From assembly GCF_000745345.1 (NCBI RefSeq), contig NZ_JQNR01000003.1, forward strand, positions 1,116,001 through 1,180,000: DNA of 64,000 bases, written 5' to 3'. Source of the DNA: Actinacidiphila yeochonensis CN732 (GTDB lineage: Bacteria; Actinomycetota; Actinomycetes; Streptomycetales; Streptomycetaceae). Each line of letters begins with the position of its first letter. The first letter of the stretch is position 1. This document shows positions 8,062 through 17,144 of the stretch, piece after piece. A program made the translations under genes and the position numbers. A model generated the notes under the pieces. It was not told the DNA's origin. It did no database searches and saw only the letters and a list, made by a program, of their open reading frames with translations.

Positions 8062-11000
8062 TCACCGCGTGGCCCGCTCCAGCGCGACGAGAACGGACTC
8101 GTACGGCTCCCCCGTCGCGCGCTCCAGCGCCACCTCGCAGAACCGGCTCCCGGAGAGGTAGGCGTCGTACGCGCGGCCGGCCACCTCCTCGGCCTCGGGC
8201 CGGCAGGCTGCCGCCGTGAGCCGGCCGTCCAGCACACCGCGCTCCCCGGCCAGCCCGCAGCAGCCCGCGTCCTCGGGGACGACCACCTCCCGGGCCAGGG
8301 CCGCGGCGATCCGCTCCAGCGCCTCGTCGGCGCCCAGCGCCCGCCCGGCGCACGTCGGGTGCAGCACCACCGCGCCGAGCTGCCCCGCCACCGCCAGCTT
8401 CGGCAGCAGCTGCTCCGCCGCCCAGCTGACCGCGTCGACCACCGTCAGCTCCTCGTGCAGCTCCCGGTTGGCCTCCGTCAGGTACGGCGCCACGTCGCGG
8501 CCGAGCCCGAGCGCGCAGGCCGGCGCGTCGACGACGACCGGCAGCCGGCCGCCGCCGCTCCACGCCCAGGCGTGCTCCACCACCCGGTTGGCCATGACCG
8601 CGCAGCCCTCGTCGTAGCCCTGCCCGTGCCAGGGCGCGGCGCAGCACGTGCCCGACAGGTCCGGCGGAATCCACAGCGGTGAGCCGGCCCGCTCGGCCAG
8701 CGCCACCAGCGCCCCGACCACCCAGCCCCGGCCGGGCTCGGGCCCCAGCAGCCGGTTGGCGCAGGCCGGAAGGTACACCGCCGCCGCCCCGCGCTGCCGG
8801 GTCCTGGGCATCCGCGGCGCCCGGCCCGGCGTCTCGGGCAGCCACCCGGGCAACCCGATCGCGGCCAGCCGCCCGGCCCCGCCCCCTCACCACCGGACCG
8901 CCGCACCGCCCGCTCACCGCCGGACGGCTCGCCGGACCACTCCGTCGTCGTCCCTTCACCACCGGAGCGCCCACCGGAGCGGCCACCGGATCGGCCACCA
9001 GATCGCCCCGCCGGCCCGCTGTCGCCGGACCGCCCCGCGGAGCGATCGCCGACCCGCCCCGCGGAGCCGGTCAGGCCGCGCACCGCCTCGGCCGCCGTTC
9101 CCGCCACCGCGGCTGTGGCCGCCGCCGCCCGCGCCGCCCGCTCGGTCCCCCGTCGGCGCCGGGCCAGCAGCGCGGCCGTCCGCTCCGCCCGCCGCGGGTG
9201 GCCGGTCCGCCGGAGGTCCCGCATCAGCGCGCCGGTGTCGATGCCGGCCGGACAGGCGGCCGCGCACAGCGCGTCGCCCGCGCAGGTGTCCACCGCCGCC
9301 GGCCCGAACCCGGCCAGCAGCTCCGCCAGCACCGGCGACCCGGCCGGCTGCCGGTGCTGCTCGCGGCGGAGCGCGATCCGCTGCCGGGGCGTGGTGGTCA
9401 GCTCCCGGCTCGGGCACACCGGCTCGCACAGGCCGCACTCCGTGCACGCGTCGAACCCGGGCCCGGCCGCCGGCGCCGTCTTCAGGCCGCGCAGGTGGCC
9501 GCGCGGGTCCTGGTCGAGCAGCACCCGGGGGGCGAGCACCCCTTCGGGGTCCAGCAGCCGCTTGATCCGCCACATGAGGGCGGTCGCCTTCGCACCCCAC
9601 TCGCGTTCCACGAACGGCGCGCCCTGCCGCCCGGCGCCCTGCTCGGCCCGCAGCGAACCGCCCAGCCGTTCGGTGACGGTCCGGCACAGGTCGTCGGCGA
9701 ACGCCGCGTACCGCTCCACGTCGGCGGGGTCGGCGGCGTCGACGGCCAGCTGGAGGTGGAGCGTGCCGGACAGGGCCCGGCCGGCCACGGTCGCCTCGAC
9801 GCCGTGCCGCTCCTGGAGCGCCAGCAGTTCCTCGCACGCCTCGGCCAGCCGGGCCGGCGGCACCGCGAGGTCCTCGCTGACGAGGGTGGTGCCGGGCGGC
9901 CGGTCCGGGCCGCCGGTCGCGGTCAGCGCGCCGCGCGCCCGCCACAGCCGGGCGACCGCCCGCGGGTCGCGGGTGAAGCCGTTGCCGGCCGAGGGGACCG
10001 GGGCCACCAGCCCGAGGTCGTCGCAGACCCGCCGGGCGGCCCGTTCGTACGCGGCCAGCTCGGTCTCGTCGGTGGCGCGGAACTCCACCAGCAGCGCGGC
10101 GCAGTCCGCCGGCAGCCGCTCCCAGTCGGCGGGCGTGCCGGGCACCGCCGCGCAGGCCCGCAGCGCCCGGCCGTCCAGCAGCTCCACCGCCACCGCGCCG
10201 GCCTGCCCGAAAAGGGGCACCGCCGCGGCCGCCGCGGCCGGCCCGGGGAAGAACAGCAGCCCCGCGGTGACCGCCCGGCGGGCCGGGAACGTCGCGTACA
10301 CCGCCTCGGCGACGAATCCGAGGGTGCCCTGCGAGCCGATCATCAGCCCGCGCAGGATCTGGGCCGGGGTCTCGGCGTCGAGGAAGGCGTCCAGCCGGTA
10401 GCCGCCGGTGTTCTTGAGGGCGAACCGGGCGCGGATGGCGGCGGTCAGCTCCGGGTCGGCCTCGATCTCGTCCTTGATGTCGAGCAGGCCCTGGTGGATC
10501 TCCGGTTCGTCGGCGGCCAGCGCGGTGTCCGCCTCCGGGTCGCCGGTGTCCACCACGGTGCCCGAGGGCAGGACGGCGGTGAGCGACAGGACGGTGCGGT
10601 ACGAGTCCCGCTCGGGCCCGGCTGCCGGACCGGTGGCGTTGCCGGCCAGTACGCCGCCGACGGTGGCCGCCGCCGCGCTGGCCGGGTCCGGCCCGAGCAC
10701 CCGGCCGTGGCGGGCGAGCGCGGCGTTGGCCCGGGCCAGGACGGTCCCGGGCAGCAGCCGCACCCGGGCACCGTCCGCCTCGACCTCCACGCCGCTGAAG
10801 TGCCGGCGCACGTCGACCAGGATGTCCTCGCCCTGGGCCTGGCCGGCAAGGCTGGTGCCGGCCGCCCGGAACACCAGGTCACGCCGCTCCCGGCGGGCGT
10901 AGGCCAGCAGCCTGACGACGTCCTGGACGCTGTCGGGGACGACCACGGCCTGCGGCACGAAGCGGTAGGGGCTGGCGTCGGAGGCGTACCGGACCAGGTC

Positions 11001-11162
11001 GACGACCCCGGTGAGTACCTTGCCCGGGCCGAGCAGCGCGGCCAGGCCATCCCGCAGCCCGGCCGGGGTGCCGGCCGCCCGGCTCTCCTCGACCCGGTCG
11101 GGCGCCGGCTCCGCGGGCGGACTCGGCCGCCACCGGTCCCCCTTCGGCTCTCGCACGGGCAT
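8062..11162 (-). pseudogene. FAD-linked D-lactate dehydrogenase with Fe-S and CCG domains, frameshifted
   Basis: A fused D-lactate/glycolate dehydrogenase read in two frames. The first frame, from the ATG at 11162 (GGAGG 5 bases upstream), gives an FAD-binding PCMH domain (GTSLAGQAQGEDI, VGGVLAGNATGPAAG), a cap domain, and two Fe-S clusters (CTECGLCEPVCPS, CAGDALCAAACPAG). The C-terminal Cys-rich domain (YLPACANRLLGP, GTCCAAPWHGQGY, EDAGCCGLAGERG) is in the -1 frame and ends at 8062. One G added to the five-G run (plus-strand C at 8882-8886) restores a continuous protein through an Arg-Ser-Gly linker (RSGG repeats). An assembly indel is more likely than a dead gene. The role is respiratory oxidation of D-2-hydroxyacids. 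Confidence 0.8.
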
Positions 11163-11301
11163 CAGGACCTCCGTCACGGGGATCTCACACCACTGGCACA
11201 CCACTCGGTCGTCACGCCGGTCGTCACATCGGATCGTCACAGCGGTCCGTCACGTCGTGCATCGTGTCGTGCTCCGAGCTGTTCCTCGCGTCGTGCATCG
11301 C

Positions 11302-11373
11302 GCCGTTCGCCGCGCCGCGCTCCGCGCCGTCCGTCGCGCCGCGCTCCGCGCCGTCCGTCGCGCCGCGCTCCGT
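11302..11373. repeat. three tandem 24-bp repeats in a 424-bp gene-free gap
   Basis: Copies at 11302-11325, 11326-11349 and 11350-11373 (unit gccgtccgtcgcgccgcgct plus ccgc), flanked by looser CGTCGTGC repeats. The gap 11163-11586 lies upstream of the dehydrogenase gene and downstream of the sortase gene. Open frames across it are low-complexity Arg/Ser/Ala and are not credible genes. Confidence 0.75.
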
Positions 11374-11586
11374 GTCGTGCTTCGCGCCGTCGTCACGTCG
11401 TCCGTCGTGCCTCGCGTCCGGTGCGGCGGTCGCCCGCGCCGTCGAGCCGTGCGGCGGCCGGTGCCGGCCCGACGCCGCCCGGCGGGTGGCCGCCGGGCTG
11501 CCGTACCGCGTGTCCCGCTCAGCCTCGCCGAGGTCGGGCCCGCGCGCCTTCCGAGCGCGTCCGGGCCGGGTGCTCCCCGGGGACGG

Positions 11587-12333
11587 CTACGCGCGGCGGG
11601 CGGCGGACACCGTGTGCGAGCCGGTGAGCGAGGCGTAGACGACGACGTTGGCCGAGTACTCCTGCGCCGTCTTGTCGAAGTCCCCGCCGCAGGTGATCAG
11701 GCGCAGCTCGGGGCGGTCGGCGGCGTCCGAGCCGTAGACGCGGGTGGCGTCGAAGTGGTCCTTGGGGACGACCTCGACGGCCTCCACCGAGAAGTCCGCC
11801 ACCGAGTGGTCCGCCCGGGTCACCTCCACCAGAGCGCCGGGCCTGACGGTGCTCAGCGGAAAGAAGACGGCCGGCCCGGTCTCGGTGTCCACGTGCCCGA
11901 CCAGCAGCGCCGCCCCGGCCGCGCCGGGCGTGGGGCCGCCGCGGTACCAGCCGGCGATGTCCGGCGTGGAGTACGGCGGCGGGTCGATCGTGCCGGCGGT
12001 GAGGCCGCGCGGGACCAGCGGGGCGTGCAGGCCGATGGAGTCGATGTCCACCCGCACGGGGTCGGCCGCGGGCATCGGGTCGTGCGCCGGGTACAGGTGC
12101 GGCGGGTGGTCGGCGGCCGCCGCGGCCAGCCCACGGCCAGCGCCGGCGGGGGTGGTGGTGCCTCCGGAGCCGTGCCCGAGCAGCCAGGCCGCCAGCAGGA
12201 CCAGCCCGGCCGCCACGGCCGTCCACGTCCTGCCGTCGGGCCGGGCGCGGGTGTCGCTGCGGACCGCCTCCGCGTACCCGCCGTCCCGGTCGTACCCGCC
12301 GTCCCGGTCGTCCCGGTCGTCCCCGCCGGGCAT
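11587..12333 (-). CDS. class F sortase
   Basis: Membrane-anchored transpeptidase of 248 aa. A short Asp/Arg-rich cytoplasmic tail is followed by a single membrane segment (TWTAVAAGLVLLAAWLLGHG, about 36-55). The sortase barrel has His147 (LLVGHVDTETG) and the catalytic Cys215 in LITCGGDFD, the form typical of actinobacterial class F enzymes. The ATG lies only 5 bases after the stop of the upstream poly-Ser protein gene, so the two are an operon, probably translationally coupled. Class F enzymes attach surface proteins or build surface structures; the natural substrate here may be the neighbour or a distant LPxTG-type protein. Confidence 0.92.
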   Translation of the reverse strand: MPGGDDRDDRDGGYDRDGGYAEAVRSDTRARPDGRTWTAVAAGLVLLAAWLLGHGSGGTTTPAGAGRGLAAAAADHPPHLYPAHDPMPAADPVRVDIDSIGLHAPLVPRGLTAGTIDPPPYSTPDIAGWYRGGPTPGAAGAALLVGHVDTETGPAVFFPLSTVRPGALVEVTRADHSVADFSVEAVEVVPKDHFDATRVYGSDAADRPELRLITCGGDFDKTAQEYSANVVVYASLTGSHTVSAARRA

Positions 12334-12338
12334 CCCGG

Positions 12339-13100
12339 TCAGCCGCGGCGCGCGCGGCGCCGGTAGGCCGCCACACCCGCCAGCCCGGCCGCGGCGGCGA
12401 CCCCGGTCACCACCAGCGGCGTCGTGCTGGTGCCGGCGACCGCGGGGCCGGCCGCCAGTTGCTCCGCTCCGGCGTGGTCGGCGGCGCCCCGTGCGGCCAG
12501 CTGCGCGGCCGCGCCACCGCCGCCGGCCGGCACCGGCAGCTCCGGCTCCAGCGGGCTGATCGACTTCCCGCCCGAGCCCCCGAAGCCGTCCGAGCCGCCG
12601 ACGCCCCCGAGCGAGCCGGACGTGCTGACCGTGATGGACGCCGAGGCACTGCTGCCGGCACCGTCGCAGCGCACGGACACCTGGTAGGAGCCCTCGACGG
12701 CGTCGGACCTGATGAACGCGCTGCCGTCCATGCCGTCACCGTCGCCGGCCGGCGAGAGCGTCACGGCGGCCACGAACACGTCGGCGCTCGCCGTCGCGGC
12801 CTTGCCGGCCTTGCAGGAGGTGGCCAGGTGCAGGGAGACGACTCCGCCGGGGGCGACGGTGTGCGGGCTGACGTCCATGCCCCCCGCCGAGCTCGCCGCG
12901 CCCGCGGTGCCCGACGAGCCGGAACTGGAACTGGAGCTGGAACTCGACGAGCTGGACGAGGAACTGCTCGACGAGGAGCTGCCCGACCCTCCGCCGCCGT
13001 CGTCCGCGAGGGCCTGCTTGGGCAAGCCCGAGACGCCTCCGACGGCGAGGACGGCGACGGCGCCGACCGCGGCGACGACGGGCAGTTTCAGACCAAACAT
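12339..13100 (-). CDS. secreted poly-Ser protein, sortase partner
   Basis: 253 aa; the ATG follows GGAGG by 5 bases. A signal peptide (LPVVAAVGAVAVLAVGGVSG..ALA) precedes a run of about 20 serines (residues ~42-62). A beta-rich extracellular domain follows (HTVAPGGVVSLHLATSCKAG..VFVAAVTLSPAGDG), and the end is a hydrophobic stretch plus basic tail (VVTGVAAAAGLAGVAAYRRR). That end looks like a cell-wall sorting region, but no canonical LPxTG or LAxTG is seen before it; only LAAGPAVAG-like sequence is present. Sitting directly upstream of the sortase gene, it is a plausible non-canonical substrate or membrane-anchored partner. Confidence 0.82.
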   Translation of the reverse strand: MFGLKLPVVAAVGAVAVLAVGGVSGLPKQALADDGGGGSGSSSSSSSSSSSSSSSSSSSSGSSGTAGAASSAGGMDVSPHTVAPGGVVSLHLATSCKAGKAATASADVFVAAVTLSPAGDGDGMDGSAFIRSDAVEGSYQVSVRCDGAGSSASASITVSTSGSLGGVGGSDGFGGSGGKSISPLEPELPVPAGGGGAAAQLAARGAADHAGAEQLAAGPAVAGTSTTPLVVTGVAAAAGLAGVAAYRRRARRG

Positions 13101-13376
13101 GTGGACCTCCGCTCGGCCGGGAGCGGGAAGTCGCGCCCGGTGGTTACGAAGATTCCGCCGGGGGCCGCCGCCCGCACTCCGGGCGGCGACTCACTGACCC
13201 ATCGGGGTGATGATCTGTATACGGACAGTAAAAAGACGTGTGTCGGCACTCGCGGCCGCGCACACTCCGGCAATGGGGCGGGGAAACCGGACCCCGACCC
13301 GGACCTCGACCCGGGCGGTTCCGGGCCCGGTCAGGTCGGATCAGACCAGATCAGGTCAGGTCAGACCAGGTCGACG

Positions 13377-14156
13377 TCAGATCAGCTCGACGAGGTCGGC
13401 GATGGAGTCCACGACCCGCGTCGGCCGGAACGGGTACCGCTCGATGTCAGCGGGAGAGGTCAGCCCGGTCAGCACCAGGAACGTCTCCATGCCGGCCTCC
13501 AGGCCCGCCTGCACGTCGGTGTCCATCCGGTCGCCGATCATGGCCGAGGACTCCGAGTGGGCGCCGATGGTGTTCAGCCCGGTGCGCATCATGAGCGGGT
13601 TGGGCTTGCCGACGAAGTACGGCTCCTTGCCCGTCGCCTTCGTGATCAGCGCGGCCACCGAGCCGGTGGCGGGCAGGTCGCCGTCGGCGGACGGGCCGGT
13701 GCTGTCGGGGTTGGTGGCGATGAACCGCGCGCCCTTGTTGATCAGCCGGATCGCCTTGGTGAGCGCCTCGAAGGAGTACGTCCGGGTCTCGCCCAGGATC
13801 ACGAAGTCGGGGTCCGCGTCGGTGAGGATGTACCCGGCGTCGTGCAGGGCGGTGGTCAGACCGGCCTCACCGATCACGTAGGCGGTGCCGCCGGGGTGCT
13901 GGTTCCCCAGGAACGTCGCGGTGGCCAGCGCCGAGGTCCAGATGTTCGCCGCGGGGACGTCCAGGCCGATCCGGCCGAGCCGGGCGGCGAGGTCGCGCGG
14001 CGTGTAGATCGAGTTGTTCGTCAGCACCAGGAACGGGCGCCCGGACTCCCGCAGACGCGCGATGAAGGCGTCCGCCCCGGGGACGGGGACACCTTCGTGC
14101 ATCAGCACGCCGTCCATGTCCGTGAGCCAGGACTCGATGGGCTTGCGCTGGGTCAT
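13377..14156 (-). CDS. HAD-IIA family hydrolase (NagD-like phosphatase)
   Basis: 259-aa cytosolic phosphatase. HAD motif I is D13-M-D15-G, motif II is LTNNS, the catalytic Lys lies in VGKPNPLMM, and motif IV is MIGDRMDTD. The C2 cap between motifs II and III is of the IIA type seen in NagD and p-nitrophenylphosphatases. Substrates in this family are nucleotide and sugar phosphates; the specific one cannot be inferred. It stands alone, with its own intergenic regions on both sides. Confidence 0.92.
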   Translation of the reverse strand: MTQRKPIESWLTDMDGVLMHEGVPVPGADAFIARLRESGRPFLVLTNNSIYTPRDLAARLGRIGLDVPAANIWTSALATATFLGNQHPGGTAYVIGEAGLTTALHDAGYILTDADPDFVILGETRTYSFEALTKAIRLINKGARFIATNPDSTGPSADGDLPATGSVAALITKATGKEPYFVGKPNPLMMRTGLNTIGAHSESSAMIGDRMDTDVQAGLEAGMETFLVLTGLTSPADIERYPFRPTRVVDSIADLVELI

Positions 14157-14283
14157 GGAAGCGGTCTCCTGCGGGTACGCGGGGCAGCAATACTGCGATC
14201 ATCCCACAGCCACCGAATCTCCCCCAGAGCCTTGCGCTCACGCCCTCGCCCGCCCGGCCCGTGCCCCCTGCCCGCCCGCCCGT

Positions 14284-14327
14284 CCGCCCGTCCGGCCCAC
14301 AGGCTCTCGGGACGGCCGGACGGGCGG
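14284..14327 (-). terminator. hairpin terminator
   Basis: CCGCCCGTCCGGC / GCCGGACGGGCGG, a 13-bp perfect stem, lies about 20 bp beyond the stop of the FAH-family gene on its strand. Confidence 0.7.
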
Positions 14328-14348
14328 GGCCCGGGACGGGGCTCCCGG

Positions 14349-15203
14349 TCAGGCCGGGTGGAACTCCTGGCGCTGGCGGCCCAGGCCCTCGACGGCGATC
14401 TCCACCACGTCACCGGCCCGCAGGTAGGGCTTCGGGTCGGGCTGGCCGAGGGCCACACCGGCCGGGGTGCCGGTGTTGATCACGTCGCCCGGGTAGAGCG
14501 TCATGAAGTGGCTGAGGTAGCGCACCACCTCGGCGACCGGGAAGATCATGTCCGCGGTGGTGCCGTCCTGCTTCAGCTCGCCGTTGACCCACAGCTTCAG
14601 CGGCAGCGCCTGCGGGTCGAGCACCTCGTCGGCGGTGACCAGCCACGGGCCGAGCGGGTTGAACGTCTCGCAGTTCTTGCCCTTGTCCCACTGGCCGCCG
14701 CGCTCGATCTGGTACTCCCGCTCGGAGACGTCGTGCGCGATGGCGTACCCGGCGACGGCGTCGAGCGCCTCCTCGTGGGACGCGGCGTAGCGCAGCTCAC
14801 GGCCGATGACGACGGCCAGCTCCACCTCCCAGTCGGTCTTCTGGCTGCCGCGCGGCACCAGCACGGTGTCGTCGGGGCCGACGACGGTATCGGGCGCCTT
14901 CATGAAGACGACCGGCTCCGCGGGCGGGGTGGCGCCGGTTTCCGTCGCGTGGTCGTGGTAATTGAGCCCGATGCAGACGATCTTGCCGATCCGGGCCAGC
15001 GGCGGGCCGGTGCGGGGGGTGCCGGGGACGGCCGGCAGCGAGCCGTCGGCCGCGGCGGCGGCGATGCGGTCCAGGGCGGCCCGGTCGGCCAGCACCGACC
15101 CGTCGATGTCGGGAACGATCCCGGACAGGTCGCGCAGGACGCCGTCCTGGTCGAGCAGGGCGGGGCGTTCCGCTCCGGCGGGTCCGACACGCAGCAGCTT
15201 CAC
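14349..15203 (-). CDS. fumarylacetoacetate hydrolase family protein
   Basis: 284 aa, starting with GTG at 15203 behind GGAGAG. It has the FAH fold with metal ligands in the pattern DWEVELAVVIG (the E-x-E pair) and the downstream Asp in AHDVSEREYQ, plus GKNCETFNPLGPW and the C-terminal TGTPAGVALG. Members hydrolyse C-C bonds of beta-diketo acids or decarboxylate/tautomerise oxaloacetate-like acids. This single-domain form resembles the 2-hydroxyhepta-2,4-diene-1,7-dioate isomerase or oxaloacetate tautomerase group rather than true FAH of tyrosine degradation. Substrate unknown. Confidence 0.92.
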   Translation of the reverse strand: MKLLRVGPAGAERPALLDQDGVLRDLSGIVPDIDGSVLADRAALDRIAAAAADGSLPAVPGTPRTGPPLARIGKIVCIGLNYHDHATETGATPPAEPVVFMKAPDTVVGPDDTVLVPRGSQKTDWEVELAVVIGRELRYAASHEEALDAVAGYAIAHDVSEREYQIERGGQWDKGKNCETFNPLGPWLVTADEVLDPQALPLKLWVNGELKQDGTTADMIFPVAEVVRYLSHFMTLYPGDVINTGTPAGVALGQPDPKPYLRAGDVVEIAVEGLGRQRQEFHPA

Positions 15204-15464
15204 TGTGGCTCTCCGAACGTCAGCTTCTGGGGTGCACTTGCTGGACGGCCATCGCCCGGCGGACTGCGGGGACGAGGAGGTCCCCCGCCTCCCGCCGGGT
15301 CAGGTCATCCGATGTCTGGGCTGATCCTCCGACCCTCCCGGTGTCCTCCGCAACCCCTGGTCCACGCCCCACCCGCCCGAAGCGACAGCCAACCCCCCTC
15401 CGCCGCCTGCGATGACGTGGCCGAACATCGCCGAACGCCGCCGATCGGTGGCCTCGGCAGCAGG

Positions 15465-16916
15465 TCAGCGGGTGGCCAGCTGGGAGATCGCGTAGATCAC
15501 CAGGCCGGCCAGCGACCCGACCACCGTGCCGTTGATCCGGATGAACTGGAGGTCCCGTCCGACGTGTGCCTCGACCTTCCGCGAGGTCTGCTCGGCGTCC
15601 CAGCCGGCCACGGTGTCGCTGATCAGCGAGGTGATCTCGTCCCGGTAGGTGGTCACCACGTAGACGGCGGCGTCCTCCAGCCAGGTGTCCACCTTCGCCT
15701 GGAGCTGCGGGTCGACGGCGACCCTCCGGCCCAGCGACAGCAGTGAGGACCGGGCCCGCTGCCGCAGCTCGCTGCCCTCGTCCTGCGCCGCGGCCACCAC
15801 CATGGAGCGCAGCGCGCCCCAGGCGGACGCGATCAGCTCCTGCACCTCGCTCCGCGCCAGCAGGTCCCGTTTCAGCCGCTCGACCCGCGCCCGGGTGTCG
15901 GGGTCGGACTGGAGCTCGCCGGCGAAGTCCGCCAGGAACCGGTCGACGGCGGCGCGGGCCGGGTGGTCCGGCGCGTCCCGCATCTCGGTGACGAAGCGCA
16001 GCAGCTCCTTGTAGACGCGCTCGCCGATCCGCCGGTCCACGAAGCGCGGGGTCCAGCCCGGCGCCCCGCCCTGCACCGCGGCCAGCACCGAGTCGCCGTG
16101 CTCCACCAGCCAGTCGTGGGCCCGCGCGCACACCAGGTCGACCATCCGGCGGTGGCCGCCGTCCGCGACGATCCGCTCCAGCAGCCGCCCGAGCCCCGGC
16201 GCGATCTCCTGCGCCTCGGCCCGCCGGGTCAGCGCCTCGCCGACGACGGCCTGCACGTCGGAGTCGCGCAGCACCGTCAGGACGCCGCGCAGCGTGGCCG
16301 ACGCCTGCTCGGTGACCCGGTCGGCGTTGGCCGGCTCGGCCAGCCAGCCGCCCAGCCGGGCGCCGATGCCGACCTGCCGCAGCCGGCCCCGCACCACCTC
16401 ACCGGACAGGAAGTTCTCGCCGACGAACTCGCCGAGGCTCGCGCCCAGCGCGTCCTTCTTCGTCGGGATGATCGCGGTGTGCGGGATCGGCAGCCCCAGC
16501 GGGCGGCGGAAGAGGGCGGTGACCGCGAACCAGTCGGCGAGGGCGCCGACCATGCCCGCCTCGGCCGCCGCCGACACGTACCCGGCCCAGTCGCCCGCGC
16601 CGCGCTCGCCGGCCCACTTGGCCAGCCCGTACACCACGGTGGCGACCAGCAGGAAGCCCGTCGCGATCAGCTTCATCCGGCGTACGCCGGCCCGCCGCGC
16701 CGCGTCCGGGTCCACCGCCGCGTCCGCCGCCGCGTCCGCGTCCGCCGGCGGCCCGGAAGGCCCGCCCCTCCGACCCGGCCCGCCCGACCCGGACGGCGGT
16801 ACGGGCGGTCCCGCGCCCGGCCCGGCGGGCCCCGCCGTTCCGGGCACCCGTGCGGCTCCGGCCGCACCGGTCACGCCGGCCGCCGCCCGCACCCCGTGTG
16901 TTCTCCCCGCGTCCAT
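15465..16916 (-). CDS. DUF445 family membrane protein
   Basis: 483 aa from the ATG at 16916, with GGTGGAG just upstream; open sequence further upstream overlaps an unrelated plus-strand gene and is excluded. A Pro/Ala/Gly-rich N-terminal arm (about 80 residues) precedes a membrane segment (LIATGFLLVATVVYGLAKW). The DUF445 core follows (YVSAAAEAGMVGALADWFAVTALFRRPLG, IPHTAIIPTKKDALG), then helical repeats, and a C-terminal membrane helix (NGTVVGSLAGLVIYAISQL). This N- and C-anchored helical architecture resembles YjiN/YheB proteins. Biochemical role unknown. Confidence 0.9.
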   Translation of the reverse strand: MDAGRTHGVRAAAGVTGAAGAARVPGTAGPAGPGAGPPVPPSGSGGPGRRGGPSGPPADADAAADAAVDPDAARRAGVRRMKLIATGFLLVATVVYGLAKWAGERGAGDWAGYVSAAAEAGMVGALADWFAVTALFRRPLGLPIPHTAIIPTKKDALGASLGEFVGENFLSGEVVRGRLRQVGIGARLGGWLAEPANADRVTEQASATLRGVLTVLRDSDVQAVVGEALTRRAEAQEIAPGLGRLLERIVADGGHRRMVDLVCARAHDWLVEHGDSVLAAVQGGAPGWTPRFVDRRIGERVYKELLRFVTEMRDAPDHPARAAVDRFLADFAGELQSDPDTRARVERLKRDLLARSEVQELIASAWGALRSMVVAAAQDEGSELRQRARSSLLSLGRRVAVDPQLQAKVDTWLEDAAVYVVTTYRDEITSLISDTVAGWDAEQTSRKVEAHVGRDLQFIRINGTVVGSLAGLVIYAISQLATR

Positions 16917-17144
16917 CGGCTCCACCCGCGTATTCTCACCGCCACTGCCACTCTTGGAACGTCCATCCGTATCCCGACGCCTCCCGCGCGCCGCCCGGAT
17001 ACGACCCGGACACGACCCTGAGACGACCCCGAGCCGGACGCCGCCGCGGCACCAGCCGGCGCCGACGGACCCTGCCGGACCGCCGGACCGCCCGGACCCC
17101 GCACGACCCGCACGACCGTACGCCCCCGAGGAGCACCTACCGCG

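Noticed and set aside
8062..11162. Programmed -1 frameshift in the dehydrogenase
   Set aside because: No slippery heptamer plus downstream structure stands out, and the same kind of one-base defect recurs in other homopolymers, so an indel is simpler.
11264..11638. Plus-strand ORF over the 24-bp repeats
   Set aside because: Low-complexity Arg/Ala/Ser/Pro sequence, no ribosome-binding site, and it overlaps the sortase gene.
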